Assembly: GCF_018691265.1 (NCBI RefSeq)
Contig: NW_024881296.1
Coordinates: forward strand, 15,717,427 to 15,781,426
Source: Tyto alba
Taxonomy: Eukaryota > Chordata > Aves > Strigiformes > Tytonidae
Direction: 5' to 3'
DNA length: 64,000 nucleotides
Shown: positions 49,770 through 61,840 of the stretch, piece by piece
Position numbering within the stretch: the stretch's first letter is position 1
Layout of the letters: the number at the start of each line of letters is the position of its first letter
Program-made: the position numbers and the translations under genes
Notes under the pieces: generated by a model
The model's input: the letters and a program-made list of their open reading frames with translations, nothing else
Database searches by the model: none
What the model was told of the DNA's origin: nothing

Positions 49770-50195
49770 ATTATCCAGTAATGGATTTCAAAGATCTTTA
49801 AGGCAGTATACTCTGAAGCTACTAAAAAAATTTGCAATTGGAGGATGGCTTCTGTAGTTTGTGGAAAGGCTTGCAGTGAAGAAGAAACATCATTTGGATG
49901 CATATCTGTAGACTAGACTGTCTTGAGCCATGGGCAGGGTAGGCAGCCACTTAGGGTGGCAGCATGCTAGGATTTTACCTATGCTGACAAATTTTGTCTC
50001 TGCCAATGGCTCCTGTGTCAGAGCCATTGACAGCCACGCTGGCTTCTACTCTTGAGGAAGAAGCTGGACTATGAGCTGTGGAAACAGTAAAGTGACTCTT
50101 GGCAGAGTCCCCATGCCAACTTATGGCAATTTTTATCTCTAGCTCCAGGGTAGCAGCAGCTGAGGCAGGCTTTTTCCCTGAGTCCTTACCCCTCT

Positions 50196-50472
50196 TCACA
50201 GAATCACAGACTTGTTGAGTTTGGAAGGGACTTGTGGAGGTCATCATGTCCAACACCCTTGCACAAGCAGGGCCACTTAAAGCCAGTTACCAAGGACTGT
50301 GTCCAGATAGTTTTTTAATATCTCTAGGGAGGGAGACTCCGTAATCTCCCTGGGCAATCTACTTCAGTGTTCAGTCATCTTCACAGTAGAAAAAGTGTTT
50401 CCTGATGTTCAGACAGAGCCTCCTGTGTTTCAGTTTGTGCCCATTGCTTTTTCTCTTCCACACCAGAATTTG
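50196..50472 (-). mobile_element. CR1 LINE 3' end fragment, minus strand
   Basis: Read on the minus strand, the fragment starts near gggctgg/gggcaaattctgg. It carries 'gcaatgggcacaaactgaaa' and 'cattgcccaggga'-type phrases (attgcccagggagatta). It ends with 'gttggacatgatgacctcc', then cccttccaaac, and the octamer tail tctgtgattctgtga at 50,196-50,210. This is the 3' non-coding end of CR1, which defines the insertion end. Only about 280 bp remain and no coding region is kept. It belongs to a different subfamily from the copy at 41,300, as the 3' ends differ. Confidence 0.88.
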
Positions 50473-53400
50473 CCCAGGGCTGGTCTGATTTTGTGTCCTT
50501 CAGTTGTGAGGTGGATAATTCAAGGTTCTCTGCATAGCCCTGTGCTAACTTGGCAGTCCATGGCCAGAAACTAGCTCCAGCCTTTCAATTGCTTTGAGAT
50601 TGTGAACTTGAACTACACAATAAAAATTACAATTAAATATAGTGCATAGAGATTCAGGTGAATATAAACAGATCCAGATAAATGTCATTGTCTTCTTTCT
50701 TCATCTAGCTAGCTTGTTTCTGAGAAAACTCCTCCAGAATATAAAGGGCAAGTAAAAGCCATTTGAGTTATATTCAGTTTACAAATTAAGTTGTTTTTAT
50801 CCTATTTTTCAAGCCCTCATTTATATCTGATTAGCTAATGTCACCCAAGAGCCAGACCATTTGTTTAACACTAACTGCTTCCGAAACATTTCTGTTAGTA
50901 TCCTTTAAAAAAACTAATGTCAGCTCTATAATGAAACAAAGGGTTATTATCATTCACAGTTGTGTAACTACTTGCTCTGTAGCTTATGGAGACAAAATTT
51001 CCTTTTTTCTACATCAACAGCTTAAGAAAAACTCTAATAATGTTCAAATACTTAAAAATACAGATAGGTTTTTCTTACCCTTGCCTTTTCAAAATCCATT
51101 AAAAGATCAGAAAGATTTGTTTAGACTTGATCTTTGTCCCATAAATTCCAAGGAGCAACAATAAGCAAATAATTCACAGTAATTAACTGAGATTTTATAC
51201 TAGTGCACATAATAAACTATGTATGCCAGGAAGGTGTGATTTGCTCCTTAAATCTATCTGTAGGAAGTGCTAAACATTCCTCCAGATATTTCAAAAGTAA
51301 TTCAGAAAGCTGTATGCTTAAAAACAGAAAAAAAAAAACTTGCACTTTTTCTGTATCATCAGATTCACTCAACAGCAGACCCAGTGCTCATTCCTTTTCT
51401 ATGCTATCTTCATATGGTTTCAACTGATTTGCTTCAGACTTGAGAAAGAGTAAAAACCCATGTATCTGGACAGGACCCCGAGGAAAGGACCACATGGGTG
51501 CACCATGCCAGGATACCAACAATAATATCTTGATTTGGTACTCTGGTCTCCAGCCAACATCACCTCTGCCCTGCCTCGGGTGAAAGGCTGCACCTTCACT
51601 TTTCAGGGTACAGACCCTTTCCTCCTCACAGGGCTGTGTGAGGAGGTTGGGCCAACATTCCCTGTTGTGATGCCTTCCCAGCCAGACCTGTAACACCAGC
51701 AGCACAAACAGTCATGTCAGTAAGGCAACCTGCCTGTGGGGAAATAGCCCACCAGAAGAAACACAAGTCTGTAAGAGCCCTGCCCAACAAGGAAGCCAGC
51801 ACTTGGCCCACTCAAGTCATCTAAGATATACAGCTGTATTTAAAGGTAGCTTTCACAGACTTACAGAGGAATACTGATCATTTTCTGCCTGTAAGTTTAG
51901 ATAACAAGTTCAAACTCCCCAATGCATTTTAGCATATACTGTAGGCAAGTTTGATGGGATCTCAGCTAATTAATTGAGATTTAGTGTTTTTCTAACACTG
52001 GGGTGGACATTCAACCTTATTCCCCCCCAATTAGAATAGCGGTAGTGAAGGAAGGCATAATAACCTCAGAATTAATTGGATTTTGCAGCAGGCTTTGACA
52101 AGCTGTCCAACACATATTCATACGGTCCACTCTGCTTTTACAAGCTAAAGCCACAGACTGCAATTTATTGCTGCTTCTTGAGTTTGAAATTAGAAAGAGT
52201 ATTAATGTTGGAAGGAAAATATATTAGCAGAAACACTTGCTGGAGCTGAGAGATCTGCCTTTTGGCTGAGATCAATAATCAGAAAGCCCAAGGCTGATCT
52301 TTATCAGAATACGGAATGAATGCCTAGGAGAATGGATAATAAGTGCTGTCCAGAGATTTAATTCCCTTCCTACAACCATGTGAAAAATGTAGCCACTGGG
52401 TCCCACAAAATTATAGGCTTCATTTAGATGAAAACTTCAGTTTGCTTTTATTTAACTGGCAATAAAATTTTTGAAGCACTAAAAGCTGGAAACTGCTGCT
52501 GTACCTTTCAGCTGCAGGCATAACGTGGCTTGTCTTCACTGAATGAGATAGTTGTTGAAGGGACTTCGCTTCCTGAGGTGTTTCTATAGCACCTGACACC
52601 TGATGGTTCCCAACCCCGACAGAGGACAGTAGTTGCTTCTCTGGTGCACCAGTTAAGTAACCATAATTCATGGTGATATCTGGAACATTAAGACTCCACG
52701 AGTATCTCATTGGAGCAACAAGCAAAGGCTATGCATCCATGGCCATGTGGATTCTTCACTATTAGACCTGGATGAGTAGCTATATATTTTGACTCCCTTG
52801 CAAATAGGATGAAGGAAAGGGAATCACTGCCTACCGGCTTTCTTGCTGGGAGATCCTAGAGGATGAACTCAAGGAATTTCCCCCTTTCCTGTTGTGTCCC
52901 CCTGAGCTCAGAGCCATCACACCCTCATATGCCAAGGGAAGTGGGATGTCTGTGACCGATGACACCTCTAGAAGGCAGGGGCAACTTATCTGACTAGGAG
53001 GTTCACGCCCACGTGCAGTGTTAGATTTGCCATGTATTCATTTGGATGCGTCTGTATGACCAGTCAAAGAAAACAGATCATGACTGAGTACAGTCAGTAT
53101 ACATGTCTGAACAGAAGGACTTGGACTTGGCTTTCTGATGCTGACCACACTACAGCCACCCACATGTTTCTGTCAGCTAGAGACTGGATTTTCATAATGT
53201 GCTCTTTATTACATATATGGTCTCACTCTGAAGTGGCAAGCAAGGCAGAGAAGGTTCACTTGAGGAATCTACATTGTTTATGACCTTTAAAATTGAAGGG
53301 ACTTGCTAGACATGTACATTCAGTAACAGGCCATTGAAGCCAACAGTTTCTCCTTCAGTCATCCCAAAGTGCTGGAGTCTGTATACCTTTCTGCTGGACA

Positions 53401-53825
53401 GACTTTGGCACAGCTTCTAACAAATAAACCTAGAGCAACTGTAAATGTATCAGGAAAATGGAGAGGCATTCTTGACTTGGTGAGAAAACCTTGCAGAGGG
53501 CATTCAGATAACATACTCAATTTATTACCTATGATTTTTTAATGTTTTTTTCATGCAATGTATCCAGGGAGAAAGAATAGATAATATTTCAGTAGTTCAA
53601 ACAAAGTAAAGAATATGTATATAGACTGACTACCCATGCTTGGAGCATTCAGATAGTGAGTCAAAATTAGCAAGTGACAAAATGAGTAACGTGGGATGGG
53701 TCAGAGGATTAGGTAACATCCTCAGAGGAGCGGGCCACTCAGGATTCAGTGTGGTGTACAAGTGCTCAATAATGTTTGTACAGACTGAATAAGGATGATG
53801 TGCAATTCACAATGCACAAACAGGA

Positions 53826-53838
53826 GGGGGGGGGGGGG
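53826..53838 (+). repeat. Poly(G) tract (G13)
   Basis: Thirteen consecutive G in gaggg...gcgagggg. With the flanking G runs it could form a G-quadruplex, though only one long run is present. Confidence 0.85.
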
Positions 53839-53980
53839 CGAGGGGAAACAAAACACACTTGATTTAAGAGCGTAGGCAGATCTGTTAGCTGAGCTTGCAG
53901 AGAGCAGGCCTGATGATCTTGTTATAATCACAGAGAACAAGTCTCTGTTTGGAATCATAGTTAGCTACTGGCATGCACAT

Positions 53981-54250
53981 TCACTCCACAGTATCCCGAC
54001 ATAAATGGGATCCTGAGGAAGTGTTTTTTTGAGAGGATGATAGATCACTACAGACCTCTTCCTGATCTGAATTGCTGAGTTCATGGTAACTCAAGGCTGA
54101 CATCTGATGAGCGGCTGCATTCATGGAAGCGCCCTGAAAGTCTGTGTACAGCCTGCGCAAATACAGTGCCAGGCATCGCTGCCTCCTGGTGTGCCTCTGG
54201 TGAGCCACCCGGCTCCCAGACCCGGGAGCAAGCATGCCTTTACAGCCCAT
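53981..54250 (-). other. CpG-clustered ORF of unknown identity (89 codons)
   Basis: A minus-strand ATG-to-TGA frame. The first third is basic (HQRHTRRQRCLALYLRRLY), the rest is acidic and serine-rich (ELSNSDQEEVCSDLSSSQKN). Eight CpGs lie between 54,112 and 54,268, dense for this window, and ggcggaagt, an ETS-type site, sits at 54,313-54,321. A possible splice acceptor (ttattgtctcctcag) lies about 50 bp upstream of the ATG on this strand, but the intervening sequence has a stop in the ORF frame. I do not recognise the product. It could be a coding exon, a regulatory element with a chance ORF, or neither. Confidence 0.22.
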
Positions 54251-54528
54251 AAACCCGGGTCACTGCACGTAATCTCTCCTAGTCAGCACTGAGGCTTGCT
54301 GAGGAGACAATAAGGCGGAAGTTACATTTTCTGTAGCATATTAGGGGTCAAAACCTTTAAGCTGAGCAGCTCTAGGAAGCACCCAATTTAATTAAAAGGA
54401 TATATAGAGAGAAAGGAAAAGACATAGTGAAGAAAATCTACCCAAGTACAAATCCAGCTCAAGATTTAGGACTCAGAGTAAGAGATGATTTCAGCCCTCT
54501 CTATTCGATCACATGTGGTTTTGCAGTT

Positions 54529-54561
54529 AAAAAAAAAAAAAAAAAAAAAAAAAGAAAAAAA
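54529..54561 (+). repeat. Poly(A) tract (A25 then A7)
   Basis: Twenty-five A, one G, then seven A. Confidence 0.92.
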
Positions 54562-55147
54562 GCACCTCTAAAAATCAGTGTTTATTTGAGACCAAAGCAA
54601 TTGTTTAAATTAGTAATTTATTTGCATTCTAACAGGTGGGTTGTGAGCTGACTAGTGCCTGAGGGAACTGAGCCCCTGAAAAGCCCTGCCAGTATTCAGG
54701 ATCCTCCCATCTATTCAGGATTCAACCTAATTCTCTCACCCTCTTGTATACTGAGGTATCGGAGACTTTCTAGTTTTTTCAGCATCTCAGTAACAAGTAG
54801 TAATGATATATGGAAGAACAATATCACTGCCTATAGAACAACTAGTGAGTTAAAGGCAATGATACACTGTCAGTGCTGGGTTGTGCTATTTCAGTATTAT
54901 CTCACTCAAACACTGTCAGTGCAGACCAGCAAATGCAAATCTTAACAAACATGACAAAAATAGAAAGAAATTAAGTTCCTCTTAGAAAGAACACAGCTAC
55001 AGGAGAAACTAATAAGTGCATTTGCTATGAAGTAACTATTTTATTTCAATACAAATTAAAGGGACACAGAAAATGCATTAGTAAGCTTCATGTTATATTT
55101 CTTGTGTATGTAAGTGTTGGATTTTAGATCAAAGCTAATTGTTTCTG

Positions 55148-55170
55148 TTTTTTTTGTTTTTTTTTTTTAA
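55148..55170 (+). repeat. Poly(T) tract with one G
   Basis: Eight T, G, then thirteen T, with aaa following. Confidence 0.85.
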
Positions 55171-55835
55171 ATACTTGAGTGCTTTTTAGTGGAAGTGCAC
55201 TAACATTGATATTTTCTATAGCAGAGATGAGTAGCACTGCTAAGTGGATAATAAATGCTTTGCTCTGTATTAGAACCCTAAGTAGCAGCTAATTTACAGG
55301 CTTTCAGAAAAAGTAGGGCAAAAAAATGGAACAAAGTTAATTCATTTTTTTTGCCACAGTGCAATTTTAATTTTGCTGCCCATCTGGGATTTTGCTCTGC
55401 TTTGAACCAGAGCTGTACAAATCAATGAGAACTGTTTTATAACTTGTTAATTGTTCTGTCTACCTATACACATACATAACAGAGGAAAAAAAACAGAGTG
55501 ATCAGTGGTTAATTACATTACAATTACTCTTACGTGTTATATGATTTAATCTCTTACAATTATCCTGATATTTGTCAGGAAATTCATGTGCACTTAGATA
55601 ATATCTTTCATGAAAAATTGATCGTTAACTGGAGCATATTGTGTAATTTTCTTATTCTAAGAATAACTTTCATTATTTCATGCAATTTCTTATTAAGCTC
55701 TGAAGTTTTGGGGAAATACTAATTTTCAGTCATATTTAGCTGGGGACCATACAGTATTACTTTTAAATTTTAGTATGTTACAAGATGATCATTAAAATTT
55801 TATAGAAAATGTAATGCCCTTTAATATGAAGTCAA

Positions 55836-57131
55836 CTATCAATAGGTATTGAAGCCTACTGATATCAAAAAGTCTTGCTATCTCTAGGTCTTGATTTGTA
55901 CCAATATCAAAAAATGTGAGACTGAAGGAAATTAATGCCTATTGAGATGAGAAGTTATCAGTGACTATTGATAGACATTGATGCAGTAATAACCTATTGA
56001 TATAAACATCTTTTGATAGGTGTCAAAATTGATAAATCACAATGCCTATCTACATCAAAAGGTCTCACTATCTACAGGTTTTGATTCCTACTGGTGTCAG
56101 AAAGTTTCTTGAGACCAAAGTGTTTGGATTCCTATTGAGATTGAAAGGTATTGATGCCTATGAACATAAAAAAGTCTTGTTACCTACAGATCTCAATGGT
56201 TACTTATATGAAAAGTAGTCTCTAGATCAATAGGTGTAGATGCCTCTTGAGCTCAAAAGGTATTGATATCTATCAGTAGACATTGATATCCATCCATAGG
56301 TGTAGATATTGGTAGGTATGAATGACTAATGATACTGAAAAGTCTCCCTGTTGATATATGTTGGTGCTAACAATATCAAAATCAGTTTCAAGACCAATAG
56401 GAATAGACACCAGTTAAGATAGAAAGCTATACTCACCTACCTCAACTGGCCAGTACCTATAGATTTCAAAGTCTATCAATAGGTGTCCAAATCCATAGAC
56501 ATTAATGCCCACAGATATTGAAAGATCTTACTACTGATAGGTCACGGTGTCTAGTGATATCAAGAAATTTCTTGAGACTGATAGATGTAGATACCTATTG
56601 AGATCATAAAGTATCAATGCCTATCACTGGTATTGATATTAATGCTTACAGGTATGTCTTAAAATTGATAGACATGGGTACCTGTTGATATCAAACAGTC
56701 TCACTATCTATAGATCTTGATGTCTACTGGTATGACAATTAGTCTTGAGATGGATAGGTATAGTCACCTATTGAGATCAGAAGGTGCCTATGCCTTCTGA
56801 TCTGTATCTATCTATCTATAACTACTGGCATCTGTGCCTAAAAATAGATGTCTGAATTTATAGGCATTAACACCTATTGATATCCAAAGGTCTTGCTACT
56901 GATAGGTTTCAATGTCTACCAATATAAAAACCAGTCTTAACTCTGACAGGTATAGAAGCCTATCAAGTTTGAAAGGTATCAGTGCCTATCAATAGGTATC
57001 AAAATTGTTTGACATCAGTGCCTATGAATTTCAGGTGTTGGCTCTCTGCTGTTCTTGCGTCCTACTGATATCAAAGAATTTCTTGAGACCAATAGTATAG
57101 ATGCTTCTCAAGACAGACAGGTATCAAATCC
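55836..57131. repeat. Diverged tandem array with ~170-190 bp higher-order period
   Basis: About 1.3 kb built from related words. A landmark of the form agtcttgctatct restarts at 55,871, 56,061, 56,173, 56,341, 56,523, 56,697 and 56,889 (spacings 190, 112, 168, 182, 174, 192). Within each period, two roughly 42 bp sub-units begin with cctattgatatcaaaa or ctactgatatcaaa. They are followed by a shorter sub-unit of about 26 bp (cctattgagatcaaaagg) and one of about 20 bp (cctatcaataggtattgatg). The word cctattga occurs at 55,938, 55,993, 56,131, 56,594, 56,767 and 56,873. Its complement tatcaatagg occurs at 55,838, 56,472 and 56,986, so the array can fold on itself. A short (TATC)3 lies at 56,808-56,819. 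There is no long ORF. Copies differ by 20-30% by eye, so it is old. I know of no named avian repeat with this unit. Confidence 0.85.
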
Positions 57132-60100
57132 TTATCTTCAATAAAATCAGATTCATTGAAATGTATGGGTTCTACTAAAATTAAATTGATTGTAAGTAAA
57201 TATGACTTGGTAAAACCCTTTTTGATCTATCAGCTGGTGGTGATTTGAAGATGATTCAAAGAGCAAATCCAGATAAATTACATGCATTTGTATAGTTCCT
57301 GTAATTAATATAGGCTTTGTGGTAGACTGAAGAGCTTTCTCTAACTGCCCTGAGAAGACAAATCAGACATTTGAATGGCAAAAACCCTTCATAAATATAG
57401 AAGCATTCTGAGGTGCCCAAAACCATATGGGTATTGGAAATGGCTTGAATTTATACATACTGCAGTCAGGTGTGAAATTGTCTACTCTACTTTGCCTGTT
57501 TGTTCCTATTTAGAAATTTACAGGTAATGGTGCATCTCATTTCCCCTGGAGGGCTGAGAAGTGCTGCCTTCTGTGTCTGGCTGTGCTGTTTAAAGATGTC
57601 TTCACTGTTCCTGGCAATACAGTGGCAAAATGTAATTTAATTACCTGCAATGGCTCTAGTATCCTAGGACTACTTTTGTTAGCACTGCATCATACTGCAT
57701 GATGCAACAGAGATGTACCTTCAAAGTCAGAATGGCAAATATAAAAATTCTCCACTACTTCCCTTATTTCTCTTACTCTTCTTCAACTCATTTCTCATTA
57801 TGTACAAAACTGAAAATTTTAAATTATATTTTACTTAAATTAGTGTTCAAGACACTCTTATTTTAGATAATTTTGCCTTTGGCCTACCCTAAAAATAATA
57901 AATATCTTAAGTAGTGTTTTGTACTGATTCAACTAAATCAATGTAAAGGTACTGGCAGTGGACATATAAATAATTAAAAACTGGTTGAAGGTAGATAGAA
58001 TTATTGCATTATGGCTCAAGTTCACTATGTCTATTCGTCAGCAAAGTGAGAACAGGTCATATGAGCAGTTTTCCTCTAGTCAGTGCTGTCGCTGAAATTT
58101 CAGGCAAACCATCTGACTTTGCAGTGGAGCAGATGAGGAGTGCTCACACAAGCACCACAGTCAGTGCTGCTCTGGGAGCAGTAACATCCAGCACAGACTT
58201 GGTAGCAGTCAGGTGAAAGGAAGGCCAGTGGTTACATATAAAAATGACACAACCACTTCTACAACAAACCTCTAACCCCAGTTTCTGCTGCATTGCATTT
58301 TCTCACAGGCCATGAGCACGAAGGTGAATGGTTGCTTCAACTCAGCTGATAAGCACTTACTCACTACTCTACAGCAATTTATTGTGAGCCTGGGTTCTTG
58401 ACCACAAGTCTGAGGTGTAACTGTTGTTTAAAATACTTACCGAATACCAATCTCTTCATGCTGACCACCTTGAGGAAGGAGTGTAGTTGTTAACAGATTA
58501 CAGATTTAAGAGAGTGCATAAAAAAAAGAAAAAAAAATTATTTCCAAGGGATTTTCACTCCCAGACCTTTCTAGACACCCTGGTGGCTCCTGCCATCCTT
58601 CCCCAGCACCCTCTGCTCCCTTCCTTGGCCCAAGCCCCTGGAATAAGTTACCATTCCTTTGGCAATATGTGCCTGAGTACACATATATACACTGCTTATA
58701 GTTCATTGATCTTTGGCCAGGACCCTACATCTCTGCTTGGTGTTCCTACTCCAGACTTTGGGAATTGTAGGGGAATAAGGGAAGGTTAATCAATCTTTAA
58801 AATAAACACACATAATGGATCATGAATCTGCAACCAAAATGTCAGCCATAAGATAAAAGAGACATTTTCAAAAGCAAGGGTAACAGATTTCTTCTTAGTG
58901 CTTTTAATTAGACATCATTTTCATGGGTCAGTCAAGAAAAATGGGAAAGAAGAAAACTCCTACCCTCTCTGTAGTCAAAACATAAGAGAACCAGGAACAT
59001 GAGAGAAGGAAGGATTAGAGGTTTCTTCAAAGTAAATGGCACCTGTGAAGAGCCTGAGATTGGAAAAAAAGTCATGCAATACAACAGATTTGAAAAAATC
59101 GTTCTCTTAAGAGAAAGACACAATGTTCAAGCACCACATTTTAACTCTTTTTCACTATTAATGACATTTTAAAAGTTTGGAGGATAGACTGACAATTAGA
59201 GGCAAAAAGTAATATAAAGCATAAAATGTTTAGAATTAAAAAGTTCTTTTTATTTCTTTTATGTATGTCTGCTGTATGGAGTCAGCTTTTTTCAGAAATA
59301 ACTTATAAACAAACCAGCAAACATTATTGCAGTTAAAGCAAGTTTTGTTCTAGCATTTAAAGAAATTTGGGGAGATTTCCAATACATCTTTTAAATAACA
59401 GGGGTTCTGTTTTTCTGTCTCATCTTTTTTCCTGGCTAAAATTATTAATGGATAAATACTAGGTTTTCTAGTTTATTCTTTTTGTAAACCTTGGAGAAAC
59501 ATGCCACAGTTGCATGTAAATCACTTCCTTTTGGTTAAAGGCCCAGATTGATAAGTATATTTTCTGAACTGCAGATGACAAAAAAAAAAAAAAAAATCAG
59601 AGGATTAATGCCTTATTCTCAATTCACAATGTGCACAGTGAAGAAAATTGTCTCAATTGAATGTCAATGGCAAAACTCCATTGACCTCAACAGGCCAAGA
59701 TTTCAGTCCTTGTTCTTTGCCATTTTTCTGATAGGAACATTCAAATATCTATATCTTTTGATACAAGGCCAATCTCAGAACATCATGCATATGTGAACAT
59801 CAAATAGGAAAGGGGAACAATTATGTTTGCTAACTAAGCAAGCATTTAGAAATGGAGTCAATGTTTTTGGACATTTTTCATAACGCTGTTCCTTATTAGC
59901 TAAAAGCAACTTTCTTCTATTGCTCTGAATATTTTCGTCTCCTGTGTGTCAGGGCTGAAAATCTATACTGAGCCTTAGCTCTCAAGGTTGTTGTCTCAGA
60001 TCTGGTCAAGATCAGCAGCGACTGAACACCATCACCATTTGACAGCTGTTTGCAGTCTGTGTGAAATGCCTGATGGGTTCAGTGCAGTACCAGGGAGCTG

Positions 60101-61670
60101 CTGTCTACATTATGAAAAGTATGACCAGAAATGACATTAATTAACAACTCTGGGAGTTTCCAGGCAGCCAAGGACTGAGTAAGGTGTAGATGATGGAATT
60201 ACTCTTGCACCTCTGGGGTAGCCCCTTCTGGCCAGAAGTGTGGCTCATGGGTGATTCCAGTGTTGAAATCTTGCACTGAACTAACACAACCCGGTGAAGG
60301 ATTTTATTCTCCAAGGATGCCAGCCCAGCACTTCTCATCTCCACTAGAAATATAGTGAGTTGCACACAAAGAAACGGAGGAGAATAATTTTTCCTCATTG
60401 TCCCAGCAGTTTGGCTGGGCATTATTTGACTTTACAATGCGGCCAGTGGGCATGAGCACTGAACTCTCCGCAATGGAGGTAAATTAAGTGAAAAACTCAT
60501 TTTAAAAAGTAGCACATTAAACTAAGAAAATGCATTTATAAATCTTTCCCCTGAGCTCTGGAGCAGCCTTCCTGGGCCTGGCACAGCCTCATTGTAATGG
60601 ATGGCTGCACAGCTGCCTGGCAAAAATTGCAAGCCCTCCCTCTTGTATGTGTGCAGAACAGGAGAGAAGCCACAGACTGACCTGATAGCTGCTGACACCA
60701 CTGCTATAAATGTGCAACTGACTTCTCTCAGCTTTCTTTGTTGTCTCAAACTGCTGAATGATTTTTTCAAATAAATTTCACACTATGCTTCAGAGAACTC
60801 ATTCAGCTCATTTGACTTTATTTATTAATTTCTTGCTAACAGAAGTGACAGAGATGAATAACTCAATATGTATAGGAAAAAAAATACAAAATTAAATTCT
60901 AAAGGAAAGGAAAAAAAAAGCTATTGTTTCCTTGATCCTGCTGGCAAATCTAGAGGGAAGTGAACAGTCTTGCCTTTGGATGACAGCTGAAAGAGGGGTT
61001 CTCATGACAGAGCAAGTTCTTCATTTGTGCAATGTGCCATTCACCTGCCTGGGCACACAGCCGAAGACATCACTACCTTGAAAGTTCCTCTAACATTCAA
61101 CTTCTGTGATTCATCTAAATTTCATATTGTAATAAACCCTCCCTAGACACACTAGCATCACTAGATTAGAGTATTTTACATATATATTTGTTATCTTGGG
61201 GAGAGAATTAGTATTTTCTAGTCAATGTAATTTACATGAATGCAAGATATCTTCCAGTGTGCAATATTCACAGAGAACGTATCTGAAGCTAATAATAGCT
61301 ATGAACTTTACTTATTTGTTATCTCCTAGAGGTAGATTACGTTTTCTAATAATAGGAATAAGAAAAGATCCACAGTCCTGGAATTGTGTTTCAACATAAT
61401 ACCCTTGATAAACGTTATTCAGGTCCCAATTTACTTAGTCACTGTAAGCAGGTAGCTCAGCACTGATGACGTAACACTGCAGTCTATCAAGTCTCTGCTC
61501 CCCATGCTTCATCCCTGTGGAGCGGTGACTGCTGGGAATCCTTCATTTACTCACTCAAAGGAAGAGGAAACTATTGTTTAGCCTAACAAAATCTGCTGCA
61601 GCTGTGACTAACACCATGTCCAGTCTACACAGAGATCAGAGCTTATACCATGATGTCTAGGTTATACTGT
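57132..61670. other. Unique AT-rich DNA, no supported gene
   Basis: ORFs do not exceed 100 codons and lack domains. A17 lies at 59,580-59,596 and a minor A-rich stretch at 58,521-58,538. Nothing else recognisable was found. Confidence 0.55.
59580..59596 (+). repeat. Poly(A) tract (A17)
   Basis: Seventeen uninterrupted A after gcagatgac. Confidence 0.9.
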
Positions 61671-61671
61671 A

Positions 61672-61702
<31 letters not shown>

Positions 61703-61840
61703 CAAAACAAAACAAAACAAAACAAAAACAACAAAAAAAAACACCAAAACAACAAAAAACCAAACCCACAACAAAATAAACCCACACCAAAAAAAAAAAA
61801 AAAAAAAAACAAAAAAACAAAAAACCAAAACCAAGCCCAA
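61671..61840 (+). repeat. Long (AAAAC)n microsatellite with degenerate A/C-rich extension
   Basis: About nine near-perfect aaaac units run from 61,671 to about 61,725. They are followed by a variable A/C-rich region (aacaccaaaac, aaaccaaaccc) and a run of about 19 A. The 116-codon minus ORF here codes mostly for F, V and L because of the repeat and is not a gene. Confidence 0.95.

Larger units (their letters stand above)
42551..50195. other. Unique AT-rich DNA with poly(A) tracts, no supported gene
   Basis: Contains an 18 bp perfect palindrome at 43,119-43,136, long poly(A) tracts at 45,540 and 46,747, a TCCC repeat at 47,218 and T/G-rich sequence at 47,450-47,517. ORFs are below 116 codons and show no domains. 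No further mobile element could be recognised. Confidence 0.55.
50473..55835. other. Unique DNA, no confirmed gene
   Basis: Holds ordinary unique sequence, a moderately GC-rich part at 51,460-51,800, a G13 run at 53,826-53,838, a CpG-clustered minus ORF at 53,981-54,250 (separate entry), and A or T tracts at 54,529 and 55,148. No mobile element end seen. Confidence 0.55.

Noticed and set aside
55836..57131. CRISPR-like array
   Set aside because: The units are diverged and contiguous, with no identical repeats separated by unique spacers, and the host is a vertebrate.
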